A DNA stretch of 64,000 bases from Flavobacterium sp. (GTDB taxonomy: Bacteria; Bacteroidota; Bacteroidia; Flavobacteriales; Flavobacteriaceae), in the NCBI GenBank assembly GCA_027484725.1, contig JAIXSK010000030.1, positions 1 to 64,000 on the forward strand. Direction: 5' to 3'. A model generated the notes under the pieces. That model made no database searches. It had not been told where the DNA came from and saw only the letters and a program-made list of their open reading frames with translations. The translations under genes were made by a program, and so were the position numbers. Of the stretch, positions 7,439-16,172 are shown one piece after another; position 1 is the stretch's first letter, and every line of letters begins with the position of its first letter.

Positions 7439-9982
7439 ATGGATGATAATTTTTCACCAAGAGTTAAAGATGTAATTACATACAGTAAAGAAGAAGCCTT
7501 GCGTTTGGGCCACGACTTTATTGGTACCGAACATCTGATGCTGGGAATTTTAAGAGACGGCAACGGAAAAGCCATAACCATATTAAACAACCTATCGGTT
7601 GACTTAGACCATTTGCGCAGAAAAGTTGAAATCCTCAGTCCTGCCAATCCCAATGCTGTCACAACCAATGAAAAGAAAAACTTGCATTTGACTCGTCAAG
7701 CCGAAAGAGCTTTGAAGACTACTTTTTTAGAAGCCAAAGTTTTTCAAAGTTCATCTATTAGTACAGCCCACTTGTTGTTGTGTATTTTGCGCAATGAGAA
7801 CGATCCTACAACCAAATTGCTCAATAAATTAAAAATTGATTACGATTCAGCCAAAGAACAATATTTAAATATGACACCGAACGAAGATAATTATATAGAC
7901 AATCTGCCAAAAAACGAATCTTATAACGATGATCCGGGACAAGATGACAGTTTTAAAGAAAGCAGTTTTAACAATCCTGCCAACAAATCCAACAAAAAAT
8001 CTAAAACTCCGGTTCTGGATAATTTTGGTCGCGATTTGACTGAAATGGCCGAAGAAGGAAAATTAGATCCGGTAGTGGGCCGTGAAAAAGAAATCGAGCG
8101 CGTTTCTCAAATTTTGAGTCGCCGCAAAAAAAACAATCCATTGTTGATTGGTGAGCCAGGTGTAGGTAAATCAGCCATTGCCGAAGGTTTAGCGCTTAGA
8201 ATCACTCAGAAAAAAGTATCGCGCATATTGTTTAATAAACGCGTGGTTACCCTTGATTTGGCGAGCCTTGTGGCCGGAACCAAATATCGTGGTCAGTTTG
8301 AAGAGCGCATGAAAGCCGTGATGAACGAGCTTGAAAAAAACGACGACATCATTTTGTTTATTGATGAAATTCATACTATTGTAGGTGCAGGCGGAGCCAC
8401 GGGTTCATTAGATGCATCAAATATGTTCAAACCTGCCTTAGCACGTGGTGAAATTCAATGTATTGGCGCTACTACACTTGATGAATACCGTCAGTATATT
8501 GAAAAAGACGGTGCGCTTGAAAGACGTTTTCAGAAAATCATTGTTGAGCCTACTTCAGTTGAAGAAACCATCATGATTCTGAACAATGTCAAAAATAAAT
8601 ATGAAGATCACCACAATGTAATTTATACTCCTGAAGCGGTTGAGGCTTGTGTCAAACTTACCAATCGCTATATGTCAGAACGTTTTTTGCCGGACAAAGC
8701 AATTGACGCTTTAGACGAAGCAGGTTCTAGAGTACATATCACCAATATTGAAGTTCCGAAACAAATTTTAGAGTTGGAGCGTCAGTTGGAAGAAGTCCGC
8801 GAAACCAAAAATTCGGTGGTTAAAAAGCAAAAATACGAAGAAGCCGCTAAGTTGCGCGATGATGAAAAACGCATTGAAAAAGACTTAGCTATTGCACAAG
8901 AGCAGTGGGAAGTTGAATCAAAAAACAACCGAATTGTTGTGACTGAAGATAATGTAGCTGATGTGGTTTCTATGATGACGGGGATTCCGGTCAATCGCAT
9001 TGCGCAAACAGAAAGCAATAAGCTAGCTAATCTTCCAGAACTTATTGAGAACAAGGTGATTGGTCAAAAAGATGCGGTTTTAAAAATTGCTCGTTCAATT
9101 CAAAGAAATCGTGCCGGATTAAAAGATCCGAACAAGCCGATTGGTTCTTTTATTTTCTTAGGACAAACCGGCGTTGGTAAAACACAATTGGCCAAAGTTT
9201 TAGCTCGTGAGTTGTTTGATTCTGAAGATGCTTTGGTGCGCATTGACATGAGTGAATACATGGAGAAATTCTCGATTTCACGATTGGTGGGTGCGCCTCC
9301 GGGTTATGTAGGTTATGAAGAAGGTGGTCAGCTTACTGAAAAAGTACGCCGCAAACCTTATTGTGTAGTGCTTTTGGATGAGATTGAAAAAGCACATCCG
9401 GACGTGTTCAACATGTTGTTGCAAGTTTTAGATGACGGTTATTTGACCGATAGTTTGGGAAGAAAAATTGATTTCAAAAATACCATCATCATCATGACTT
9501 CAAATGTGGGCGCGCGTCAGCTCAAAGATTTTGGACAAGGAGTTGGATTCGGAACCGCAGCCAAAACGGCTCAAGCCGACGAAAACTCTAAAAGCATTAT
9601 TGAAAATGCCTTGAAAAAAACCTTTGCCCCTGAGTTCTTGAACCGTATTGACGATGTAATTGTATTCAACGCACTTGAAAAAGCTGATATTGATTTGATT
9701 ATTGAAATTGAACTCAAAAAACTCTATGCTCGTGTAGCAGATTTGGGTTACAATCTAAAACTTTCAGATCCGGCCAAGGCGTTTATTGCTGAGAAAGGTT
9801 TTGACAAACAATTTGGTGCTAGACCGCTCAAACGAGCCATTCAAAAATATGTTGAGGATGTGTTAGCCGAAGAAATTATTACTTCAAAAATAGCAGCCGG
9901 AGATGAAATCTTCTTAGATATTGAAGATGGAGCTCAAGAGTTGAATGTTAAAGTCAACAAAGCTGAAAAGCCAACTAAATAA
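7439..9982 (+). CDS. clpC: ClpC-type AAA+ protease unfoldase
   Basis: ATP-dependent unfoldase that feeds substrates to ClpP. From the ATG at 7439 (protein starts MDDNFSPRVKDV) it has 847 residues: double Clp-N repeat (1-145), first AAA+ module with Walker A GEPGVGKS (Lys244), a UVR-type coiled middle domain (KYEEAAKLRDDEKRIEK, ~460-480), second AAA+ module with Walker A GQTGVGKT (Lys581), and the C-terminal small domain. The UVR middle domain separates ClpC from ClpA and ClpB. A frame extension back to 7337 exists, but it would start from a non-ATG codon and run through the predicted promoter, so it is rejected. Confidence 0.96.
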   Translation: MDDNFSPRVKDVITYSKEEALRLGHDFIGTEHLMLGILRDGNGKAITILNNLSVDLDHLRRKVEILSPANPNAVTTNEKKNLHLTRQAERALKTTFLEAKVFQSSSISTAHLLLCILRNENDPTTKLLNKLKIDYDSAKEQYLNMTPNEDNYIDNLPKNESYNDDPGQDDSFKESSFNNPANKSNKKSKTPVLDNFGRDLTEMAEEGKLDPVVGREKEIERVSQILSRRKKNNPLLIGEPGVGKSAIAEGLALRITQKKVSRILFNKRVVTLDLASLVAGTKYRGQFEERMKAVMNELEKNDDIILFIDEIHTIVGAGGATGSLDASNMFKPALARGEIQCIGATTLDEYRQYIEKDGALERRFQKIIVEPTSVEETIMILNNVKNKYEDHHNVIYTPEAVEACVKLTNRYMSERFLPDKAIDALDEAGSRVHITNIEVPKQILELERQLEEVRETKNSVVKKQKYEEAAKLRDDEKRIEKDLAIAQEQWEVESKNNRIVVTEDNVADVVSMMTGIPVNRIAQTESNKLANLPELIENKVIGQKDAVLKIARSIQRNRAGLKDPNKPIGSFIFLGQTGVGKTQLAKVLARELFDSEDALVRIDMSEYMEKFSISRLVGAPPGYVGYEEGGQLTEKVRRKPYCVVLLDEIEKAHPDVFNMLLQVLDDGYLTDSLGRKIDFKNTIIIMTSNVGARQLKDFGQGVGFGTAAKTAQADENSKSIIENALKKTFAPEFLNRIDDVIVFNALEKADIDLIIEIELKKLYARVADLGYNLKLSDPAKAFIAEKGFDKQFGARPLKRAIQKYVEDVLAEEIITSKIAAGDEIFLDIEDGAQELNVKVNKAEKPTK

Positions 9983-9998
9983 ATTGCATATTTTCTTG

Positions 9999-10040
9999 AA
10001 AAAGCCACGGATACTTTAGTTTTGCATTCGTGGCTTTTTT
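9999..10040 (+). terminator. clpC terminator
   Basis: AAAAGCCACG and CGTGGCTTTTTT pair around a ~19-nt loop, followed by T-rich sequence, 17 bases after the clpC stop. Confidence 0.85.
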
Positions 10041-10116
10041 GTTTTAAGCATGTTGCTGTAAGCTAATTTTTTCTGATGTTTGCCTAATTTACAGAATAAT
10101 AAAGTCATTTGTTTGT

Positions 10117-10650
10117 ATGATTATAGCCCTTGCCAATGCTCCGTTTTTAGATATCGTTGTCCGTAGTTTAGCGGTTTATTTTTTTATGATTATAGCCCTG
10201 AGAGTCTTTGGAAAAAAAGAACTCTCACAACTCAATATTGCTGACATTATTTTGGTATTGCTCATTAGTAATGCCGTGCAAAATGCTATGGTGGGCAGTG
10301 ATACTTCGCTTGCCGGAGGGCTTATGGCAGCAGGCTCACTGTTTTTAATTAATATGATTTTTAAACGCGTCATGGCTCAATCTACTTGGATTAAAAAGTG
10401 GGTCCAAGACAAACCGGAAATCTTAATTCACGATGGTAAAGTTGAATACAAAACCTTAGCTAAACTCGGAATCAGTTCTGAAGAATTAGACGAAGCCATG
10501 CGTGAACACGGTATTGAGCACCACAAAGACGTCAAACTCGCCATGTTTGAAATTGACGGAAACATCAGTATCATTTCAGGAGATGAATCGCTCAAGCAAA
10601 CGCGTCACAAACGAAAGATACACAAAACACTCGGCAATATCGGCAGTTAA
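10117..10650 (+). CDS. DUF421 (YetF-like) membrane protein
   Basis: 177 residues. The N-terminal ~95 residues form three hydrophobic segments (FLDIVVRSLAVYFFMIIAL, ADIILVLLISNAVQ and GGLMAAGSLFLINMIF) with the family motif RVFGKKELSQL between them. The soluble C-terminal part contains KPEILIHDGKV and ELDEAMREHGIEH, typical of DUF421 (YetF), located on the cytosolic side. The molecular role is unknown; Bacillus homologues are linked to spores and membranes. Single-gene unit between clpC and hutH. Confidence 0.88.
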   Translation: MIIALANAPFLDIVVRSLAVYFFMIIALRVFGKKELSQLNIADIILVLLISNAVQNAMVGSDTSLAGGLMAAGSLFLINMIFKRVMAQSTWIKKWVQDKPEILIHDGKVEYKTLAKLGISSEELDEAMREHGIEHHKDVKLAMFEIDGNISIISGDESLKQTRHKRKIHKTLGNIGS

Positions 10651-10661
10651 TTTCTGCTCTG

Positions 10662-10749
10662 TAGCCCTAGCCCGGATGGCAGTGGAAATCCTTTTGTGCC
10701 GGGGTTCGGGACAAAAGATTGTAGTGAACAGCCGGATCAGCTTCTAAAA
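10662..10749 (+). repeat. Dispersed structured repeat, copy B
   Basis: TAGCCCTAGCCCGGATGGCA to CAGCCGGATCAGCTTCTAAAA. Outer helix CCGG/CCGG, inner helix CTTTTGT/ACAAAAG around a GC-rich loop. It fills the gap between the convergent DUF421 and hutH genes; no other terminator is visible there. Confidence 0.8.
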
Positions 10750-10763
10750 AAACTTAACTACTT

Positions 10764-12272
10764 TTACTCGAATATACTTTCGTCTAACATAAAGCTGTTC
10801 AAGAAAGCAATTGAATTTTCAATATCGTAATGCAAAATGCGGTCTTCTTTTACGAGCGAAACTTCAGAGCGATAAGATTTCAAAAATGATTCAATAAATT
10901 CACTGGATTGTAGCGGTCTTCTGTATTCAATAGCCTGAGAGGCATTCATGAGTTCGATGGCCAAAATACGTTCTAAATTTTCAGTAATTTTCAAACATTT
11001 GGTGGCTGAATTTGCCCCCATGCTCACGTGATCTTCTTGTCCGTTGCTCGAAACAATACTGTCAATGCTGGCTGGTGTTGCTAATTGTTTGTTTTGACTG
11101 ACAATACTCGCAGCGGTATATTGCGGAATCATAAAGCCTGAATTTAAGCCGGGATTGTCTACCAAAAAGGCTGGTAATCCACGTAAGCCAGAAATAAGTT
11201 GGTAGGTTCTGCGCTCAGAAATACTGCCCAATTCAGCCAAAGCAATACCTAAGAAATCTAAGGCCAATGCCAAGGGTTGACCATGGAAGTTTCCGCCGGA
11301 AACAATCACATCGCTTTCAATAAAAATATTCGGATTGTCTGTTACGGAATTGATTTCAGTTTTGATGACTTTCTTGGCATAATCAATGGCGTCTTTTGAA
11401 GCGCCGTGCACTTGCGGAATACATCTAAACGAATACGGGTCTTGTACGTGTTTTTTGGGTTGCGCCACAATTTGACTATCTTCTAAAAACGCAAGCATGC
11501 GCTCGGCTGTGATGATTTGCCCTTTGTGCGGACGAATCAAATGAATCAGCTCATTAAACGGTTCTTTACGGCCGTCAAACCCTTCCAGAGAAATCGCTCC
11601 AATTAAATCAGCAAACCACGATAATTTCATCGCTTTGATCAAAACATAAACACCATAGGCACTCATGAATTGGGTTCCGTTGAGCAAAGCCAATCCTTCT
11701 TTAGATTGCAAAGTAATTGGCTCCCACCCCATTTTGTTCAATACTTTTGCGGCTGGCTGCCGGAATCCATCACAATACACTTCGCCTTCAGCAATCAAGG
11801 GCAAACACAAATGCGCCAACGGAGCCAAATCGCCAGAAGCGCCTAATGAACCTTGCGTATACACCACCGGTAAAACATCATGGTTGTAAAAATCAATCAA
11901 ACGCTCAACAGTTTTGAGTTGAACGCCCGAATATCCGTAGCTCAGCGATTGAATTTTGAGCAACAACATGATTTTGACAATCTCATGCGGAACTTCATCA
12001 CCTGTACCGCAAGCGTGTGATTTCATCAAGTTTTCTTGCAATTTGGTCAAGTTTTCTGTTGAAATCTTCACATTGTACAAAGAGCCAAAACCTGTGTTGA
12101 TGCCATAAACCGGTTCATCGTTTGCCGCCATTTTCTGATCGAGGTATTGGCGACATTTGTCAATGTTGAGCTGTGCTTCTTCAGAAAGGGCCAGTTTTGT
12201 ATGGTTGCTGATGATTTGCTGGATAAGTTCTATTGAGAGTACATCTGAAGTGATGTAGTGCGTGTTTTCCAT
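10764..12272 (-). CDS. hutH: histidine ammonia-lyase
   Basis: 502 residues. Removes ammonia from L-histidine to give trans-urocanate, the first step of histidine degradation. The self-processing MIO triad Ala145-Ser146-Gly147 is visible in GSLGASGDLAPLAHL, and Tyr56 in VYGINTGFG matches the catalytic tyrosine of the family. No hutU, hutI or hutG gene is in this window, so the rest of the pathway would be elsewhere. A candidate promoter (TTG-N20-GAATTTTG on the minus strand, 12295-12325) lies just before the ATG. The gene is divergent from the threonine operon. Confidence 0.95.
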   Translation of the reverse strand: MENTHYITSDVLSIELIQQIISNHTKLALSEEAQLNIDKCRQYLDQKMAANDEPVYGINTGFGSLYNVKISTENLTKLQENLMKSHACGTGDEVPHEIVKIMLLLKIQSLSYGYSGVQLKTVERLIDFYNHDVLPVVYTQGSLGASGDLAPLAHLCLPLIAEGEVYCDGFRQPAAKVLNKMGWEPITLQSKEGLALLNGTQFMSAYGVYVLIKAMKLSWFADLIGAISLEGFDGRKEPFNELIHLIRPHKGQIITAERMLAFLEDSQIVAQPKKHVQDPYSFRCIPQVHGASKDAIDYAKKVIKTEINSVTDNPNIFIESDVIVSGGNFHGQPLALALDFLGIALAELGSISERRTYQLISGLRGLPAFLVDNPGLNSGFMIPQYTAASIVSQNKQLATPASIDSIVSSNGQEDHVSMGANSATKCLKITENLERILAIELMNASQAIEYRRPLQSSEFIESFLKSYRSEVSLVKEDRILHYDIENSIAFLNSFMLDESIFE

Positions 12273-12476
12273 GAAGTAAAGCTAATTAAAGCATCAAAAT
12301 TCAGTAAACGCATGTTAAAAAACAAGGTTTGTTGATAAGATTCAACAATTATTTAATGAATCATTATTTTTCAGTTGCAAATAATTAACATAAAACAATC
12401 TGCCAAAATCACAAACCAACGAAAATGAATATTTCGCAAAAATACAATCATTCTTTTTATCTTAATTAAATTCTTA

Positions 12477-12484
12477 TACATTTG
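12477..12484 (+). promoter_or_regulatory. -7 element of the threonine operon promoter
   Basis: TACATTTG, exact match to TAnnTTTG. A poor, T-only -33 region lies 20 bases upstream. Transcription should start near 12490, about 15 bases before the leader peptide, leaving a leader of nearly 200 nt before thrA. Confidence 0.55.
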
Positions 12485-12504
12485 GAATTCTTAACTCGTT
12501 AATA

Positions 12505-12594
12505 ATGATGTATTCAAGCAGCTATATTACTTTTATGACAACCGTCTCTTTAACGGTTGCTACTGCTACATCTACCACCACCCCTTTGGGGTAA
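12505..12594 (+). CDS. thrL: threonine operon leader peptide
   Basis: A 29-codon frame between the promoter and thrA. It starts MMYSSSYITFM and continues TTVSLTVATATSTTTPLG before TAA; 9 of 29 codons are threonine, with three consecutive near the end. Internal ATGs at 12508 and 12535 are alternative starts; the 19-residue version keeps 8 threonines. Such peptides act as sensors: ribosomes pause at Thr codons when charged tRNA-Thr is scarce and change the folding of the leader RNA. The position, composition and downstream thrABC genes support this role, although the gene is too small to judge from coding statistics. Confidence 0.8.
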   Translation: MMYSSSYITFMTTVSLTVATATSTTTPLG

Positions 12595-12626
12595 TCATTT
12601 TCACATATTAGTTTTGGTTGTTTTTT
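12538..12626 (+). promoter_or_regulatory. Possible attenuator of the threonine operon
   Basis: Segment 12538-12544 (ACAACCG) can pair with CGGTTG at 12554-12559, inside the leader peptide, or with GGTTGT at 12616-12621, which is directly followed by TTTTT. The two pairings exclude each other. A third small hairpin CCCC-TTT-GGGG (12580-12591) covers the leader stop codon. This is the layout expected of translation-coupled attenuation, but the stems are short and the switching is inferred. Confidence 0.45.
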
Positions 12627-12684
12627 CTGGATAGAAAAAAATAATTCTTGTTATACATAGTTTAAAATTTAAATATAAAATCAT

Positions 12685-15135
12685 ATGAATGTTCTCAAGT
12701 TTGGCGGTACCTCAGTAGCCAATGCACAAAATATATCTCTTGTTCTTAAAATTGTTGGTGATTACGCTCAGAAAGATCAATTAGCGGTAGTGGTTTCGGC
12801 TTTTAGCGGGATTACTGATATGCTCGTGAGCGCCGGCGCTAAAGCATCTGGCAAAGACAAAGCCTACAAAGAAATCATCAACACCATTGAGCAAAAGCAC
12901 AAAGAAGCCATTGATGAACTGATTCCGCTTTCAGAACAAGCTGATTTAATAGATGTGATTAATGCCGATATCAATCAACTCAAAACCTTGCTTGACGGAT
13001 GTTATTTGCTCGGAGAATTGTCCAACAGAACCTCAGATGCCATTTTGAGTTTTGGCGAATTGCTTTCTTCGCGCATTATTGCCAAAGCTTATCAACAGAA
13101 AGATGCTAAAGCAGGATATAAAGACAGCCGCGAGCTGATTAAAACCAACAATCATTTCGGAAAAGCTGTGGTTGATTTTAACCAAACCAACCAACTGATT
13201 GCTGAATTCTTCAAATCTTCATCAAATTCTGTAACCATATTTCCGGGCTTTATTGCTTCATCGAATGACGGCCACACAACAACACTTGGGCGCGGCGGTT
13301 CTGATTATACCGCAGCTATTCTAGCCGGTGCGCTACATTCTAGTCAATTAGAAATTTGGACCGATGTCAACGGAATGTTTACGGCCAACCCCAAAATTGT
13401 TCCGCAAGCCCAACCTATTGAAGTGATATCGTATCAAGAAGCCATGGAATTGTCGCATTTTGGCGCAAAGGTTTTGTATCCGCCGACCATTCAGCCGGTG
13501 CTTAAAAAGAATATTCCTATTCTCATTAAAAATACCTTTGAGCCCAATGCTGCCGGAACGCTCATTACCTCAAATGTTTCAGCCAAAGACAATCCGATCA
13601 AGGGAATCTCACATATTGATAAAATATCGTTGCTTACTTTAGAGGGTTCGGGTATGATTGGTGTGGCCGGTTCTTCTAAACGACTGTTTGAAGTGCTTTC
13701 AAATGAATCGATCAATGTAATTTTCATCACCCAAGCATCGTCAGAACATTCTATTTGTATTGGTATTCTCAATGCCGATGCCAACAAAGCGCAGGCTGCT
13801 GTTAACAAAGCTTTCGAAATTGAAATTGCCCAGAATAAAATTGATCCGTGTATTGTAGAAAAAGATTTGTGTATTGTAGCACTTGTGGGCGAAAACATGA
13901 AAAATCACCAAGGCATCAGCGGGAAAATGTTTAGTACTTTAGGCAAAAACAACGTGAATATTCGCGCCATCGCACAAGGAGCTTCGGAGCGAAATATCTC
14001 AGTGGTCATCAATGAACGCGATGTCAAAAAAGCTTTAAACACTTTGCATGAACGCTTTTTTGAAGACAACACCAAACAACTCAATCTATTTGTCATGGGT
14101 GTGGGTAATGTGGGTGAAAAATTCATTGATCAGATTCATCAGCAAACTCAATTTCTCAGAGAAAACCTTAAGCTCAACGTACGCGTGGTAGCACTTTCAA
14201 ATTCTAGAAAAATGCTTTTTGCCGAAGAAGGAATCGCGCTCAACGATTGGAAAAATCAATTAGAAAACCACGGACAACCTGCCAACAGAGAACAATTTAT
14301 TGAGCAAACACAATCGCTCAACTTGCGCAACAGTATTTTTGTTGACAACACAGCCAATGAAGATGTGGCCGCAGTTTATGACCGATTTTTGAGCAAAAGC
14401 ATCGCTGTGGTAACTTGTAATAAAATTGCCTGTTCATCGGCTTATGAAAACTACAGTCACCTCAAACAATTATCCCGTAAATACAACGCGCCTTTCTTGT
14501 TTGAAACCAATGTGGGTGCCGGTTTGCCAATTATTGATACACTCAAACATTTGATTGCTTCGGGTGATAAAGTGCATAAAATTCAAGCCGTATTGTCTGG
14601 AAGTTTGAACTTTATTTTTAACAATTTCAGCCCGACTTATTCTTTTCATGATGTTGTAAAAGAAGCGGGTGTTCAAGGATTTACAGAACCTGATCCGAAA
14701 ATTGATTTAAGTGGCGTAGATGTGGCGCGCAAGATTTTGATCCTTATTCGTGAAAGCGGTTATCAGATGGAAATGGAAGGCATTGTCAACAATTCATTCT
14801 TGCCCAAAGAATGTATGGATACCACCAATAACGATGATTTCTTTAAATCGCTCATCAAGCATGCGGCCCACTTTGACCAACTTTTGGCCGATGCCGTTGC
14901 GCAAGATTGCCGTTTGAAGTTTGTAGCGCAGTTTGAAAACGGAACAGCACAAGTGGGTTTACAAATGATTCCCAAAGATCATCCGTTCTATAATCTTGAA
15001 GGCAAAGACAATATCGTTTTGTTTTATACCGACAGATATGTAGATCAACCCTTACTGATCAAAGGTGCCGGTGCCGGAGCCGCGGTTACCGCCTCGGGGA
15101 TTTTTGCCGATGTGATTAGAATCGGAAATGTATAA
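12685..15135 (+). CDS. thrA: bifunctional aspartokinase / homoserine dehydrogenase
   Basis: 816 residues. The N-terminal aspartokinase starts with KFGGTSVANAQ (residues 5-15) and phosphorylates aspartate; a middle ACT-domain region (~300-455, with GVAGSSKRLFEVLSNESINV and GISGKMFSTLGKNNVNIRAI) usually binds threonine for feedback inhibition; the C-terminal homoserine dehydrogenase begins near residue 469 with the NAD(P) loop FVMGVGNVGE and contains VVTCNKIA and the catalytic-region string GFTEPDPKIDLSG. It catalyses the first and third steps toward homoserine. First structural gene of thrABC, under the leader-peptide region. Confidence 0.97.
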   Translation: MNVLKFGGTSVANAQNISLVLKIVGDYAQKDQLAVVVSAFSGITDMLVSAGAKASGKDKAYKEIINTIEQKHKEAIDELIPLSEQADLIDVINADINQLKTLLDGCYLLGELSNRTSDAILSFGELLSSRIIAKAYQQKDAKAGYKDSRELIKTNNHFGKAVVDFNQTNQLIAEFFKSSSNSVTIFPGFIASSNDGHTTTLGRGGSDYTAAILAGALHSSQLEIWTDVNGMFTANPKIVPQAQPIEVISYQEAMELSHFGAKVLYPPTIQPVLKKNIPILIKNTFEPNAAGTLITSNVSAKDNPIKGISHIDKISLLTLEGSGMIGVAGSSKRLFEVLSNESINVIFITQASSEHSICIGILNADANKAQAAVNKAFEIEIAQNKIDPCIVEKDLCIVALVGENMKNHQGISGKMFSTLGKNNVNIRAIAQGASERNISVVINERDVKKALNTLHERFFEDNTKQLNLFVMGVGNVGEKFIDQIHQQTQFLRENLKLNVRVVALSNSRKMLFAEEGIALNDWKNQLENHGQPANREQFIEQTQSLNLRNSIFVDNTANEDVAAVYDRFLSKSIAVVTCNKIACSSAYENYSHLKQLSRKYNAPFLFETNVGAGLPIIDTLKHLIASGDKVHKIQAVLSGSLNFIFNNFSPTYSFHDVVKEAGVQGFTEPDPKIDLSGVDVARKILILIRESGYQMEMEGIVNNSFLPKECMDTTNNDDFFKSLIKHAAHFDQLLADAVAQDCRLKFVAQFENGTAQVGLQMIPKDHPFYNLEGKDNIVLFYTDRYVDQPLLIKGAGAGAAVTASGIFADVIRIGNV

Positions 15136-15138
15136 AAG

Positions 15139-15249
15139 ACGCTGAGCTGCTGAGAAAGTGAGCAGCTGAGTATTTGTAAAATATGTAATTAATATTCCTC
15201 GTTTACCTGAACTCTGTCTCAGAATCTCAGTTACTCAGGCACTCAGAAT
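15139..15249 (+). repeat. Inverted pair of 8-bp tandem arrays (CTCAGnnn) between thrA and thrB
   Basis: 15139-15170 is four consecutive 8-bp units of the form nnnCTGAG (one degenerate), and 15218-15249 is four units of the complementary form CTCAGnnn. A 47-bp AT-rich spacer separates them. The second array ends 5 bases before the thrB ATG. In mRNA the two arrays could pair into a long imperfect hairpin. This explains the whole 119-bp thrA-thrB gap, in an operon whose next junction overlaps. Confidence 0.75.
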
Positions 15250-15254
15250 CTAAA

Positions 15255-16172
15255 ATGGAAATAAAACTCTTTTGTCCGGCCACCATAGCCAATCTTTCGT
15301 GCGGATTTGACGTCATGGGCGCTTGTCTGGATCATGTTGGCGATGAAATGATTGTTCGGAAATCAGCGCAAAAAGGTATTCGCATCACGAAAATTGAAGG
15401 TGCTGATTTACCGCTTGAAACCGAAAAAAATGTAGCCGGAGTGGCAGGTTTGGCCTTGCTGGAGCAACTAGATGTTGATTTTGGTTTTGAAATTGAAATC
15501 TACAAAAAAATCAAAGCCGGCAGTGGAATCGGCAGTAGTTCAGCCAGCGCAGCCGGTGCTGTATTTGGCATCAATGAATTGGCCGGAAAGCCTTTTACCA
15601 GAAACCAGTTGGTAGCTTTTGCCATGCAAGGCGAAGTCTTGGCCAGCGGGAGCGCTCATGCAGATAATGTGGCTCCTGCCCTTTGCGGCGGATTTACCAT
15701 TGTACGTGGTTATGACCCTTTGGATGTTATTGAAATTCATAGCCCTGATGAATTATACGCCACTGTAATTCATCCGCAAATTGAACTTAAAACCTCTGAA
15801 ATGCGCGCGGTACTCAAACCCGAAGTTTCGCTCAAAAGCGCCATTACACAATGGGGCAATGTGGCAGGATTGGTAGCCGGATTGTGTCAATCTGATTACG
15901 ATTTAATTGGTCGTTCACTGCAAGATGTAATTGTAGAGCCTTTGCGCGGGCCTTTTATTCCTAAATTTGCTGAATTAAAGGACGCAGCGATAGAATCTGG
16001 AGCTTTGGGTTCAGGAATTTCCGGTTCCGGACCGTCTGTGTTTGCGCTCAGTCGCGGTATGGGAGCAGCTCAGAAAGTTGCCGATGCGTTCAAGAAAACT
16101 TTTGAAATTACCCAAATTCCCTTTGAAATTCACGTATCAAAAATCAGCGCTAAGGGCGTTCGTATATTATGA
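15255..16172 (+). CDS. thrB: homoserine kinase
   Basis: 305 residues of the GHMP kinase family; phosphorylates homoserine to O-phosphohomoserine. The ATP-binding glycine-rich loop GSGIGSSSASAAG lies near residues 89-101, with the N-terminal strand string FCPATIANLSCGFDVMG and the late GSGISGSGPSVFAL motif. It follows thrA after the octamer-array spacer and overlaps thrC by 4 bases (ATGA), which indicates translational coupling with thrC. Confidence 0.96.
   Translation: MEIKLFCPATIANLSCGFDVMGACLDHVGDEMIVRKSAQKGIRITKIEGADLPLETEKNVAGVAGLALLEQLDVDFGFEIEIYKKIKAGSGIGSSSASAAGAVFGINELAGKPFTRNQLVAFAMQGEVLASGSAHADNVAPALCGGFTIVRGYDPLDVIEIHSPDELYATVIHPQIELKTSEMRAVLKPEVSLKSAITQWGNVAGLVAGLCQSDYDLIGRSLQDVIVEPLRGPFIPKFAELKDAAIESGALGSGISGSGPSVFALSRGMGAAQKVADAFKKTFEITQIPFEIHVSKISAKGVRIL

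Noticed and set aside
10622..10763. Repeat copies read as plain terminators
   Set aside because: Although copy B lies between convergent genes and contains a hairpin, the same element occurs in divergent gaps and in both orientations without T-runs, so termination is not its general role.
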